Assembly: GCA_018889975.1 (NCBI GenBank)
Contig: CP076546.1
Span: forward strand, 992,001 to 1,056,000
DNA length: 64,000 nucleotides
Origin: Bacillus sp. NP157
GTDB lineage: Bacteria > Pseudomonadota > Gammaproteobacteria > Xanthomonadales > Rhodanobacteraceae
Direction: 5' to 3'
This document shows, in pieces, positions 25,922 through 33,462 of this stretch. The translations under genes and the position numbers were made by a program. The stretch's first letter is position 1. Every line of letters starts with the position of its first letter. Under the pieces are notes generated by a model, which worked only from the letters and a program-made list of their open reading frames with translations, made no database searches and was not told the DNA's origin.

Positions 25922-27437
25922 GCCGCCCGCACTTCCGTCGATAGGCGAACTCTACGCCGCGGCGCCGTGTGGGCTGCTGCTGACCGACCCCGACGGCACC
26001 ATCCGCCATGCCAACGCTACCTTCTGCGAGTGGATGGACTCCGAACCCGCCGAGATGGTCGGAAAGCGCCGGATCCAGGACCTGCTCACCGTCGGCGGAC
26101 GCATCTTCCACCAGACCCATTGGGTGCCCTTGTTGCAGATGCAGGGGAGCATTTCCGAGGTTAAGCTCGAGCTGAAGCGCGGGGATGGGCGGACGTTCCC
26201 GGTCGTCCTCAACGCGGTGAGCCGTGCCCACGGCGTGCAGGTATTCCACGAGCTGGCCTTCTTCATCGCCGAAGACCGCCATCGCTATGAGCGCGAGCTG
26301 ATGCATGAGCGTGCCCAGGCACAGCAGCTGCTCGCCATCCACCTGGAAGCACAGCAGGCGCTGGCGCTATCGGAGGCGCGCCTGCGCCTGGCGATGGAAT
26401 CGGCACAGCTGCATGTGTGGCACGTGGAGCCGGGCAGCGCGGTCCGTTGCTACGACGACTCGGTCGCGGAGCTGCTGGGCTACCCGCATCCCCAGCCCAT
26501 CGACAGCCAGCGTTTCCTCGCCCACATGGATGTCGCCGACCGGGAACGCGAGGCTGCGGCATTCGCCGAGGCGATGGATGTGAGCAAGGGTGCTTACCGC
26601 TGTGTGTTTCGCCTCAACGGTGCCGATGGCATCCAGCGCACGGTCCGCGCCACCGGCGATGCGGCGTTCGACAATGACGGCCAGTTCCTGCGCCTGGTCG
26701 GGGTGTTGCTGGACATCACCGAACTCAGCCGCCAGCGTGCCGCGGCCGAGGAGCGCGCGAGGTTCGCCGAGCAGATGATGGGCATCGTCAGCCATGACCT
26801 GCGCAACCCGCTGACCGCGATCAAGATGGGCACGCAGATGCTCTCGAACCCGGGCCTGGCGCCGGAGCGGCGGGATCGCATGGCCGAGCACATCGACGCC
26901 TCGGTGGACCGTGCCCGACGGCTGATCGACGACCTGCTGGATTTCACCCAGGCCAAGATCGGTTCGGGCATGAGCGTCACGCCGACGATGCTCGACCTGC
27001 ACGGCCTCGTCCGCGTCGCCGTCAACGAGCTAAGGCTTTCCTTCCCCGGACGCATCCTCAGCCATCGCGAACAGGGCGTCGGCGATTGCCTGGCCGATGC
27101 GGGGCGCCTGACCCAGTTGCTCGGCAACCTGGTCGGTAACGCCATGGCCTACGGCGACAGGGAACAGGCCGTGACCATCACCTCGCGGGTGGACGCGGAC
27201 ACCTTCGAACTCGAAGTCCACAACTGGGGCACGCCGATTCCCGCCGAGCTGGTGCCGGTGCTCTTCGAGCCGATGATGCGCGGCACGGCGGTGCCTACCG
27301 ACCAACGCAGCGTGGGGCTGGGCCTGTTCATCGTCAATGACATCGCCCGGGCGCATCGGGGAAAGATTTCGGTCAGTTCAACGGAGGGGGCGGGGACGGT
27401 GTTTCGGGCGATCTTTCCGCGTCGGGCGGCTGCCTAG
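25911..27437 (+). CDS. PAS-domain histidine kinase coupled to the RsbQ-like gene
   Basis: This 508-aa cytoplasmic kinase has an N-terminal PAS domain (LYAAAPCGLLLTDPDGTIRHANATFCEW, about 12-130), a coiled-coil connector, a second PAS domain (about 155-280), a HisKA domain with His295 in VSHDLRNPLTAIKMG, and a HATPase domain with the N-box LLGNLVGNAMAYGD and a final GLGLFIVNDIARAHRG. No transmembrane segment is present, so it reads an intracellular signal through PAS. No response regulator is adjacent, so it is an orphan in this window. The 11-base overlap with the RsbQ-like gene indicates translational coupling. Confidence 0.9.
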   Translation: MPPEPPALPSIGELYAAAPCGLLLTDPDGTIRHANATFCEWMDSEPAEMVGKRRIQDLLTVGGRIFHQTHWVPLLQMQGSISEVKLELKRGDGRTFPVVLNAVSRAHGVQVFHELAFFIAEDRHRYERELMHERAQAQQLLAIHLEAQQALALSEARLRLAMESAQLHVWHVEPGSAVRCYDDSVAELLGYPHPQPIDSQRFLAHMDVADREREAAAFAEAMDVSKGAYRCVFRLNGADGIQRTVRATGDAAFDNDGQFLRLVGVLLDITELSRQRAAAEERARFAEQMMGIVSHDLRNPLTAIKMGTQMLSNPGLAPERRDRMAEHIDASVDRARRLIDDLLDFTQAKIGSGMSVTPTMLDLHGLVRVAVNELRLSFPGRILSHREQGVGDCLADAGRLTQLLGNLVGNAMAYGDREQAVTITSRVDADTFELEVHNWGTPIPAELVPVLFEPMMRGTAVPTDQRSVGLGLFIVNDIARAHRGKISVSSTEGAGTVFRAIFPRRAAA

Positions 27438-27613
27438 TTCCGCCGCAGTGGTTGGTCGGGACTCTTCATCGACACGAGCGGTCGCATGCAACGTCCGCGC
27501 CCATGGGCAGCGTCGCGGATCGACCGAACGGCCGATGGCGGGCGACGCCGCGTTACTTCAATCATGCACGAGCAGGGGAGGCGGCCGATGAGACTCAGCC
27601 GGGATGCATCGCA

Positions 27614-28177
27614 ATGACAGTTCATATTCGCGCAGGTGTACACCGAGTAATCCCATTCCTGCTCCTGATCGCCGGCATGGATGCTATTGCCGACGATCTC
27701 GACCTGTCTAAAGAACGTTGCAACGTCTTCATCGGGCCGGTGTGCATGGCGCTTCCGAGGGACGCCTCGATGTTCATGGACGCGCCTGTCGATTTCCAGA
27801 GATACAGACTCTCGAACGGCGACAACATCATCATGTTTGCCTACGTCCAGCATTCAGCGGGAGAAATCGAAGGTACGCAGTCCTTCGCGAAAGACGTCCG
27901 GGGCTTCGCGATAAAGGGTTACATTTCCACGCGCTATGGAACGCAAAGGATGGATGTTGTCTTTGTGCCACGATCGAGCAAGGTGTCAACAGTCCACGTT
28001 TACGCCGATGTCACTGGCGAGCGCCGAGATGCTGTCGGTGAAGCCCTCGCCGGTCTGCGTCCCTGCACGCAGAAATCGCTCGGCGATATCTCGTGTCCGT
28101 CGGAAAGCACCGTAGGAACGGACCTGGTCCGCTGGTTGAGGGAATCATCTGGAACTACTTTTACTGCTCGGCCGTGA
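27614..28177 (+). CDS. Secreted hypothetical protein of the accessory zone
   Basis: This 187-aa protein has a signal peptide (HRVIPFLLLIAGMDAIA) and a beta-rich mature part with YRLSNGDNIIMFAYVQH and GFAIKGYISTRYGTQRMDVVFV. Cysteines occur at ERCNVF, PVCMAL, RPCTQ and ISCPSE and could form two disulfides. I do not recognise the family. The start at 27614 puts the hydrophobic stretch near the N-terminus; its ribosome binding site is weak. A nine-codon upstream frame ending in an ATGA overlap precedes it and may be incidental. The next gene begins 3 bp downstream, so the two are likely co-transcribed. Its small exported form fits the immunity-like genes of this zone. Confidence 0.6.
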   Translation: MTVHIRAGVHRVIPFLLLIAGMDAIADDLDLSKERCNVFIGPVCMALPRDASMFMDAPVDFQRYRLSNGDNIIMFAYVQHSAGEIEGTQSFAKDVRGFAIKGYISTRYGTQRMDVVFVPRSSKVSTVHVYADVTGERRDAVGEALAGLRPCTQKSLGDISCPSESTVGTDLVRWLRESSGTTFTARP

Positions 28178-28180
28178 ATT

Positions 28181-28501
28181 ATGGAACTGGATAAGCATGC
28201 GCTCGCGACCGTTGATCTCTATCCTCCGGAGCGCAATGGTCGGCCGATTCCTATCCTGCCGGGCATGTGGCGTGCAGATATTGCCTTTGACATGCGAGAT
28301 GGGCAGTTTGGTTTCGCAACCATTTTGGATCGGGAACTGGATCATGGTGAGGTTCGTCAGGTTTACCTGACGTTCCGTCGTCCCGACCTTGTGATGCCCA
28401 AGCTCAGACGTGGGTTGCGTTTTTTCTATTGCACCGGCCATGCGATCGGCGAAGGTACGATCATCGATTTTGATCCGGACGGTCTTGTCGTCGCCGGCTG
28501 A
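28181..28501 (+). CDS. Stand-alone EF-Tu domain III-like beta-barrel protein
   Basis: This 106-aa protein resembles the C-terminal domain III of EF-Tu without the GTPase part: GRPIPILPGMWRADIAFD corresponds to the strand after domain II, and GLRFFYCTGHAIGEGTIIDF matches the conserved GLRFAIREGGRTVGAGVV region. It has no signal peptide. It begins 3 bp after the preceding secreted protein. EF-Tu is a target of several interbacterial toxins, so a decoy or immunity role is conceivable but is only inference. It could instead be an ordinary small barrel protein. Confidence 0.55.
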   Translation: MELDKHALATVDLYPPERNGRPIPILPGMWRADIAFDMRDGQFGFATILDRELDHGEVRQVYLTFRRPDLVMPKLRRGLRFFYCTGHAIGEGTIIDFDPDGLVVAG

Positions 28502-28531
28502 GAGACCGATAGCGCCTCGCATTCTGGTGAA

Positions 28532-28936
28532 TCACACGGCCGGGTCTGAATCGACCGAGGTGCCCTCGCGTACGGTGATCCCTTTGATTAACGCGACGAC
28601 CCACGCACCGTAGCTCGGTGCGATGGAGAACAACTGATATCCCCCGCTGGCGACAAGGGCGCGTAGTTTCTCGAGGTGCTCCTCTCGCGCTCCGCCATGG
28701 TTCAGTGCAACGAGAATGTCGGTAGCTATGTCGGTACTCGCCGACACCTCGCAGTCGAGGATGATGTTTCCCTCCGCGAAGCCGTCGACATTCAAGCGCT
28801 TCACGCCAGAAAGAATCAAGGTAAAGGGCGCGCCGGCGGCCGTTTGCACGAAAATCCTCGCTTCCTGGTCTTTGACGAGCAAGCCCGTGAGGTGCCCGTC
28901 GTGCAAAGGAGGAATCGAATCCATGTGGTGGGTCAT
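28532..28936 (-). CDS. Hypothetical protein, second of a small leftward pair
   Basis: This 134-aa protein is beta-rich over its first two thirds (LTGLLVKDQEARIFVQTAAGAPF, NIILDCEVSA) and ends in two helical stretches (REEHLEKLRALVASGGY). No signal peptide, membrane segment or catalytic motif is visible. The start is uncertain: the ATG at 28936 follows AGGCAGAGCGCG, while a GTG at 28969 would overlap the upstream gene by 7 bases. It pairs with the gene at 28963-29307, which has a similar composition. Function is unknown; context suggests a small immunity or accessory protein. Confidence 0.55.
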   Translation of the reverse strand: MTHHMDSIPPLHDGHLTGLLVKDQEARIFVQTAAGAPFTLILSGVKRLNVDGFAEGNIILDCEVSASTDIATDILVALNHGGAREEHLEKLRALVASGGYQLFSIAPSYGAWVVALIKGITVREGTSVDSDPAV

Positions 28937-28962
28937 CGCGCTCTGCCTATCGACTATTTCGG

Positions 28963-29307
28963 TCACCACATCAGAACCGTCTTTCCTTCACGAAGCAATT
29001 CAGCGATCTCGACCGTGCGTTGCGAGTCCTCGTCCAGCGGAACCGAAAGCCGGCCGAACTCTCCGAAGTCAATGTGTACCGCTACGCCTTCGATTTCGCG
29101 GACCGACGTCACGTCACGTGCAATGAAGGCGCACAGTTGGTCGCGAAAGCCGCCCTCCGGATCCTGTTGAAACGTGGCGATCGGCAATGAATACACGATC
29201 AGGTTATTGCCGTCGAATTCGAACCGGAAGTAGTCCATCACGAAGGTCACGGCTGAGAGCTGCCGTCCGATGAGCGCTTCTTCGAGGATCTCGTTTGCGA
29301 TGGGCAT
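28963..29307 (-). CDS. Hypothetical protein, first of a small leftward pair
   Basis: This 114-aa acidic protein has strands SAVTFVMDYFRFEFDGNNLIV and VREIEGVAVHIDFG and a C-terminal helix EDSQRTVEIAELLREGKTV. It starts at the ATG at 29307; an open extension upstream to 29511 is rich in Pro/Arg and looks non-coding. No motif is recognised. It and the next gene run leftward between a rightward secreted-protein pair and the SDR gene. Confidence 0.6.
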   Translation of the reverse strand: MPIANEILEEALIGRQLSAVTFVMDYFRFEFDGNNLIVYSLPIATFQQDPEGGFRDQLCAFIARDVTSVREIEGVAVHIDFGEFGRLSVPLDEDSQRTVEIAELLREGKTVLMW

Positions 29308-29491
29308 GCCAGTGCTCGACAGTTTCGATAGGGGAGCCCTTGCTCCTGGGCTTAGGGATCGTCGCTTGCGGGGCTCGGCGGCGCAAGCCTCTGGCCCGTG
29401 GACGCTGCCGCCCAATTTCGGCAGACGCCACGGCGCAGTCGGATGCCCTGGCGCGAAGTGACCCAGGAGGCCGCTGGTAACGAAAGCACAA

Positions 29492-30202
29492 TCAGGCGAT
29501 CGACCCACCACCGTCGATCATGATCGTCGACCCGGTTGTAAACCCGGTACCAGCCGCATACAACACCGCGTTCGCAATATCGCCCGGCTCACCGACGCGC
29601 TTGGCCGGGAGCTTGCCAGCCGCCGATGCGAAGAACGCGGCCCGGGTCGAATCGTCCATGCCGTTCCACAGCGGCGTGCGGATCACGCCCGGCGACACGG
29701 CATTGACCCGGACGGGTGAAAGCTCCAGGGCAAGCCCACGCACGAGGCTCTCAAGCGCCGCATTGATCGCCCCCTGCAACACCGAGGTCGCGCTGGGACG
29801 CACCGACAGGAAGCCGCTCACCAGCGTAAGCGAGCCGCCGTCACGGATGTTCGCCGCACGGGCCACCCGGTACGCACCCCAGAACTTGCTCTCCATGGCC
29901 GCATAGGCGTCGTCGAGGGCGAGCTGGCGCACCGGACCGCCCGGGGTCTGCGCGGCCGAGACCACCACGTGGTCCCACGTCTGGCCGCCGGCCAGGGCTT
30001 CCACGGCGGCGTTGTCGGCCGTATCGAGGACGACGGTCTTCACGCCGTGCCCGATCGCCTCTGCCGCCTCGGCAAGCTTGCCTGCCGACCGCGACGCGAT
30101 GGTCACCTTCGCACCCGCGGCGGCGAACGCCTGGGCGGTGGCGAGGCCGATGCCGGAGCTGCCGCCGACAACGAGGACGTTCTGGTCAGTGAAGGTATGC
30201 AT
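29492..30202 (-). CDS. SDR-family oxidoreductase next to a divergent LysR regulator
   Basis: This 236-aa SDR starts MHTFTDQNVLVVGGSSGIGLA with the NAD(P)-binding GGSSGIG motif. The catalytic region is unusual: where Ser and Tyr-x3-Lys are expected it reads LTLVSGFLSVRPSATSVLQGAINAALESL, with no obvious YxxxK, so Tyr and Lys may be replaced. It ends VLYAAGTGFTTGSTIMIDGGGSIA, as usual. It is divergent from a LysR gene, the common arrangement for a regulator and its target. The annotated start at 30202 removes an 11-residue extension. Confidence 0.85.
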   Translation of the reverse strand: MHTFTDQNVLVVGGSSGIGLATAQAFAAAGAKVTIASRSAGKLAEAAEAIGHGVKTVVLDTADNAAVEALAGGQTWDHVVVSAAQTPGGPVRQLALDDAYAAMESKFWGAYRVARAANIRDGGSLTLVSGFLSVRPSATSVLQGAINAALESLVRGLALELSPVRVNAVSPGVIRTPLWNGMDDSTRAAFFASAAGKLPAKRVGEPGDIANAVLYAAGTGFTTGSTIMIDGGGSIA

Positions 30203-30303
30203 GGGCGTTCTCTGCGAGGTAGAAGGGAGGAACAAAATATGATCCGGGTCGCCGGCCGGTAGAAGGCCCGGGCCGCTGAATCACTCTTTCTGGACGAGCG
30301 ACA

Positions 30304-31206
30304 ATGCTGGATAACCTGCTGGAACTGACCATCTTCGCCCGCATCGTGGCCACGGGAAGCCTCTCCGGGGCGGCGCGCGACCTGGACCTGTCCCTTGCCG
30401 TGGTCAGCAAGCGGCTGGCCGCGCTCGAGGAGCGCCTGGGCGTCCGCCTGCTGCAACGGACCACACGTCGGCAGTCGTTGACCGAGGAGGGCGAGGCCTT
30501 CCACCTGCGTTGCGTGCGTATCCTCGCGGAGGTGCAGGAGGCGGAGGCCGCGGTGTCGCGCACGCGCGATGCGGTGACGGGAACCCTGCGTATCGCGGCG
30601 CCCCGGGCGTTCGGTCGACGCCGCATCGCACCGCTCGCCGTCGCGTTCCGCGCACGCCACCCGGACGTCTGCATACAGCTGACCTTGAGCGAGGCGTTGG
30701 TCGATATCGTCGAGGAGGGCATCGACGTCGCGATCCGGTTCGGCGCCCTGGCGGATTCGTCGCATATCGCACGGCGCCTGGCCCCCAATTACCGGATCCT
30801 CTGTGCCGCACCCGCCTACCTTGCCCGGCGTGGGATCCCACAGGAGCCGGGGGCACTGGCGACGCACGACTGCATCATCTTCGGCGAGCATCCCACGCGC
30901 GAATGGACGTTCCAGCACGCCGACGGCGAGACTTCGGTCCGGGTGAATCCCGCCTACGTCACCAATGACGGCGAGGCAGCGCATGCACTGGCCCTGGCCG
31001 GCGGCGGCATCGTGCAAAAGTCCATCTGGGATGTCGGCGACGACCTGGGCAGTGGACACCTGGTCCGGATACTGCCCAACCACGCCATACCTGCCGCGCC
31101 GCTGCATGCCGTTTACGCCAACGCCGAGCACCTGGCGCCGAAGGTGAGGGCGTTCGTGGCGTTCTGTGCGGAGGCGCTGGAGCAGGATTGGCGTTGGGGT
31201 GAGTGA
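30304..31206 (+). CDS. LysR-family transcriptional regulator
   Basis: This 300-aa protein has an N-terminal winged helix-turn-helix (GSLSGAARDLDLSLAVVSKRLAALEERLGVRLL), the linker helix and a periplasmic-binding-like co-inducer domain (from ~90, TGTLRIAAPRAFGRRRIAP, with VDIVEEGIDVAIRFG). It belongs to the CrgA/DsdC-like subgroup by pattern. It is divergent from the SDR gene (101-bp gap) and probably regulates it and itself. The effector molecule is unknown. Confidence 0.9.
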   Translation: MLDNLLELTIFARIVATGSLSGAARDLDLSLAVVSKRLAALEERLGVRLLQRTTRRQSLTEEGEAFHLRCVRILAEVQEAEAAVSRTRDAVTGTLRIAAPRAFGRRRIAPLAVAFRARHPDVCIQLTLSEALVDIVEEGIDVAIRFGALADSSHIARRLAPNYRILCAAPAYLARRGIPQEPGALATHDCIIFGEHPTREWTFQHADGETSVRVNPAYVTNDGEAAHALALAGGGIVQKSIWDVGDDLGSGHLVRILPNHAIPAAPLHAVYANAEHLAPKVRAFVAFCAEALEQDWRWGE

Positions 31207-31250
31207 GGGCGAGGACAAGCATGCTTTACACCGTTCCCGGACCGGCATAG

Positions 31251-31268
31251 AGTAAAGCTTGCTTTACA
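31251..31268. promoter_or_regulatory. GTAAAGC-TT-GCTTTAC palindrome, putative XRE operator
   Basis: A perfect inverted repeat GTAAAGC (31252-31258), TT, GCTTTAC (31261-31267) lies 13 bp upstream of the membrane-protein gene. A second half-site GCTTTACA (31223-31230) lies exactly 38 bp upstream of the matching half. The AT-rich palindrome stands out from the GC-rich surroundings. The downstream XRE protein is the obvious candidate binder. Confidence 0.6.
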
Positions 31269-31280
31269 TGGGCCACGCCA

Positions 31281-31670
31281 ATGTCCGTCGACTCCCTGCT
31301 TCCGCGCAAGGTTGCCTTCAACCTCCTTTGTTTCCAGGCCGCCTTCTGGATTTCATTAGGCGTTTCGGCGTGGATGTGGCGTTTCCTGCCGGATGGAACG
31401 ATCCGGACATGCCTTGTCCTGATCCCGGTCCTCCTTGGCTTGCTCATCGCCGCCAACGCCTTCTGGGTCTACGAGGCCTGCGACGAGTTCATTCGCCTGA
31501 GGATCCTCAAGTGCGTCGTGGTCACGGCCATGGTCGTGGCCGCGTGCAGCCTCGGTTATTTCTTCCTGGAACTGCTCGGGTTTCCGCGCCTGAGCATGCT
31601 GGTGGTCAACCTGTTTGGCTGGAGCGTATTCAACCTGTCGCTTCTGTACGTGGTCAGCCGCTCGCGATGA
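31281..31670 (+). CDS. Four-helix integral membrane protein of an XRE module
   Basis: This 129-aa protein has about four hydrophobic segments (around residues 12-32, 41-60, 74-96 and 104-124) and no soluble domain. Such small membrane proteins (DUF2975/YozG-partner type) commonly occur directly upstream of a 60-70 aa XRE regulator, possibly as a membrane sensor controlling it. The stop overlaps the XRE start as ATGA. An operator-like palindrome precedes the gene. Confidence 0.8.
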   Translation: MSVDSLLPRKVAFNLLCFQAAFWISLGVSAWMWRFLPDGTIRTCLVLIPVLLGLLIAANAFWVYEACDEFIRLRILKCVVVTAMVVAACSLGYFFLELLGFPRLSMLVVNLFGWSVFNLSLLYVVSRSR

Positions 31671-31858
31671 AGAATATCCTTCCAGCCCTGCGCGCCGAGC
31701 GCGGCTGGACCCAGAGTGACCTGGCTGCGCATCTGAACGTTTCGCGGCAAACGGTGAATGCGGTAGAGACCGGGCGGTATGAGCCCAGCCTGTCGCTCGC
31801 GTTTGCCATCGCAGAGCTGTTCAAGCGGCCTATCGAGGCGATCTTCCGGGTTCGATGA
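31667..31858 (+). CDS. Small XRE-family regulator
   Basis: This 63-aa protein is a minimal Cro/CI helix-turn-helix: LRAERGWTQSDLAAHLNVSRQTVNAVETGRYEPSLSLAFAI, ending ELFKRPIEAIF. It matches the YozG-like single-domain regulators. Translation is coupled to the upstream membrane protein by a four-base overlap. The GTAAAGC palindrome upstream of the pair is a plausible autoregulatory site. The gene ends 14 bp before the stop of a convergent gene. Confidence 0.85.
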   Translation: MKNILPALRAERGWTQSDLAAHLNVSRQTVNAVETGRYEPSLSLAFAIAELFKRPIEAIFRVR

Positions 31859-31872
31859 CTGGCCAGCTCCGA

Positions 31873-32586
31873 CTACGGTCGTGCGGCCAGCCTGGCTTCG
31901 CACCGTCCCGCCGGCTTCCACGTACTGACCCGCGTCGTCGCCGGTAGCGTCGAATCGTGTACGACGACGGCAAATCCACGTCGAGGCGTGCTGCCGATCG
32001 CCATCAACAGCATCGGTTCGCCACCCGGCATGACGGCTGTGTTCCCGGGACCGGTGCCGACATGCGCGCCGCCGGGCATCTCCACGCAGGTGTCTCCGTC
32101 CACGGCATAGAAGCCTTCGGGTCCGGAGTGTTTGTGCGTCGGCGCGCTCATCCCGGGCGCGAAGAACGAATGCACGTATTCCGCACTGAAGGAGGCTGCC
32201 TCGGTCATCGGCAGCGGACCCACGCTGGCGGCGTGCTCGCCGCCCCTCGGCCGCCACTCTTTGCCCGCGATGGTGAAGAGCCAGACCTTCCCGAAGTCGG
32301 TGACGACCACGCCGTTCGTGCCCCTGGCGGCCGTGGCACTGGCCACGCTCGGGAACACATCGATATGCCAGTAGAGCGGGGCGCTCGGCAGAGGCCCGAG
32401 ATCCTCGTGGGCGAGAAGACAGGCCGGCCCCGGCGTCGGCGCTGCGCCATCGAAGGCACAGGGCACGGACGTGACCACCTGGCCGGGATCCTGGGTCTGT
32501 GCGAAGCAGGGCGTCGAGAGCGACCCCGCGGCGATCAATCCGGCAAACAAGGCGATGCGTGTGCGGCACGGCAGGGTCTGGCGCAT
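31873..32586 (-). CDS. Secreted cupin-domain protein
   Basis: This 237-aa protein has a signal peptide (LFAGLIAAGSLSTPCFAQ) and a beta-barrel-like C-terminal half with the cupin metal motif pattern TEAASFSAEYVHSF, then THKHSGPEGFYAVDGDTCVEMPGG and a later HVGTGPGN. The paired histidines and glutamate after THKH suggest a metal-binding cupin. It should be periplasmic. Substrate and role are unknown. I chose the ATG at 32586 so that the signal peptide begins the protein; an open frame extends 23 codons further upstream. Confidence 0.75.
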   Translation of the reverse strand: MRQTLPCRTRIALFAGLIAAGSLSTPCFAQTQDPGQVVTSVPCAFDGAAPTPGPACLLAHEDLGPLPSAPLYWHIDVFPSVASATAARGTNGVVVTDFGKVWLFTIAGKEWRPRGGEHAASVGPLPMTEAASFSAEYVHSFFAPGMSAPTHKHSGPEGFYAVDGDTCVEMPGGAHVGTGPGNTAVMPGGEPMLLMAIGSTPRRGFAVVVHDSTLPATTRVSTWKPAGRCEARLAARP

Positions 32587-32695
32587 GGACGATTCCCGAG
32601 GCGTTTGCCCGAATGTAAGCGATTGCTTCGGTCCGGCCCATCGGCCAAATGGCAAGGCGGGGCCTGCCGGGTTCCTTGACAGGGTCGCCTGCCGG

Positions 32696-33451
32696 ATGGA
32701 TATCTATCGCTCGACGGATAAGCCCGCAGGGATGGACTGGTCGATGAGATCTGTATTTGCCGCACTCGTCCTATCGGCGCTGGTGAGTGTTTCTGCTTAT
32801 TCGGCAACGCCCGTGCCGAACGTCATCCAGGGCCGCATCACGGAAGTGACCGATTTTCCGCCCGTCGGGTCTGGTTACATCGTTACCTGGATAGGCGTGA
32901 CCGTCTTTCGTGACGACACGCTTCAAACCAGCGAGGTGCTGATTCCATACGCATCGGACCATGAGGAGCTTCCGATTGCCGGCGAACGCTGCATGTTCAA
33001 GGTGCACGACGGGATGGCGGGTGGTTGGATCGGACGTCGCTCGGTCAGGACGCACCCAGCCATCCTGGTGGACTCGTTTCGCTGCGGAAAACCGGGCACG
33101 CATAGTGCCGCCGACCTGAACGAGAACAGGGCAGCGTTCGATGGAAAGGAAGTAACCGTCCGGGGGTATCTCTGGATAGGTGCGGAGCAGTTATACATCG
33201 TCGATCGACGGTTCTACGCCGACGATGCGTGGAAGACCAATTCAGGCTGCTTGAGCCTATTGAACATCGGTGCCTTGTACGAGCGGGCCGATGTGTTCAA
33301 CGGAAAATATGTCGAGCTCAATGGGAAATTTGTTGAAAACAGGGATTCGTATGGCGTCAGCCTGATGGCATGCGGTGAGACAGGTATCGACTTGCATGCG
33401 AATCCCGGAGCGGCGATCAGGTTCGTGACGCCAGCGGCGCCGTTCCGATGA
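32696..33451 (+). CDS. Secreted OB-fold-like protein, tandem copy 1
   Basis: This 251-aa protein has an N-terminal hydrophobic export signal (SVFAALVLSALVSVSAYSA). The C-terminal half has an OB-fold-like pattern: GKEVTVRGYLWIG, LYIVDRRFYADD, CLSLLN, then GKYVELNGKFV and a Cys-containing end. It is a clear paralogue of the next gene; an 87-bp stretch is 79/87 identical between them at a spacing of exactly 800 bp. The start is uncertain (32696, 32732 or 32744); 32696 keeps a TDKP segment also present in copy 2. No catalytic motif is seen. Exported, duplicated and small, it fits an immunity protein, but that is inference. Confidence 0.65.
   Translation: MDIYRSTDKPAGMDWSMRSVFAALVLSALVSVSAYSATPVPNVIQGRITEVTDFPPVGSGYIVTWIGVTVFRDDTLQTSEVLIPYASDHEELPIAGERCMFKVHDGMAGGWIGRRSVRTHPAILVDSFRCGKPGTHSAADLNENRAAFDGKEVTVRGYLWIGAEQLYIVDRRFYADDAWKTNSGCLSLLNIGALYERADVFNGKYVELNGKFVENRDSYGVSLMACGETGIDLHANPGAAIRFVTPAAPFR
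33094..33180 (+). repeat. Duplicated segment, copy A
   Basis: This 87-bp coding segment recurs at 33894-33980 with 8 mismatches (79/87). It encodes the central GKEVTVRGYLWIG region of the paralogue. The high nucleotide identity points to recent duplication or gene conversion. Confidence 0.85.
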
Positions 33452-33462
33452 GGGAGCTTCCA

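Noticed and set aside
27587-27616. Nine-codon upstream frame overlapping the 27614 start as a regulatory leader peptide
   Set aside because: It has no amino-acid bias or hairpin structure suggesting attenuation; the overlap may be chance.
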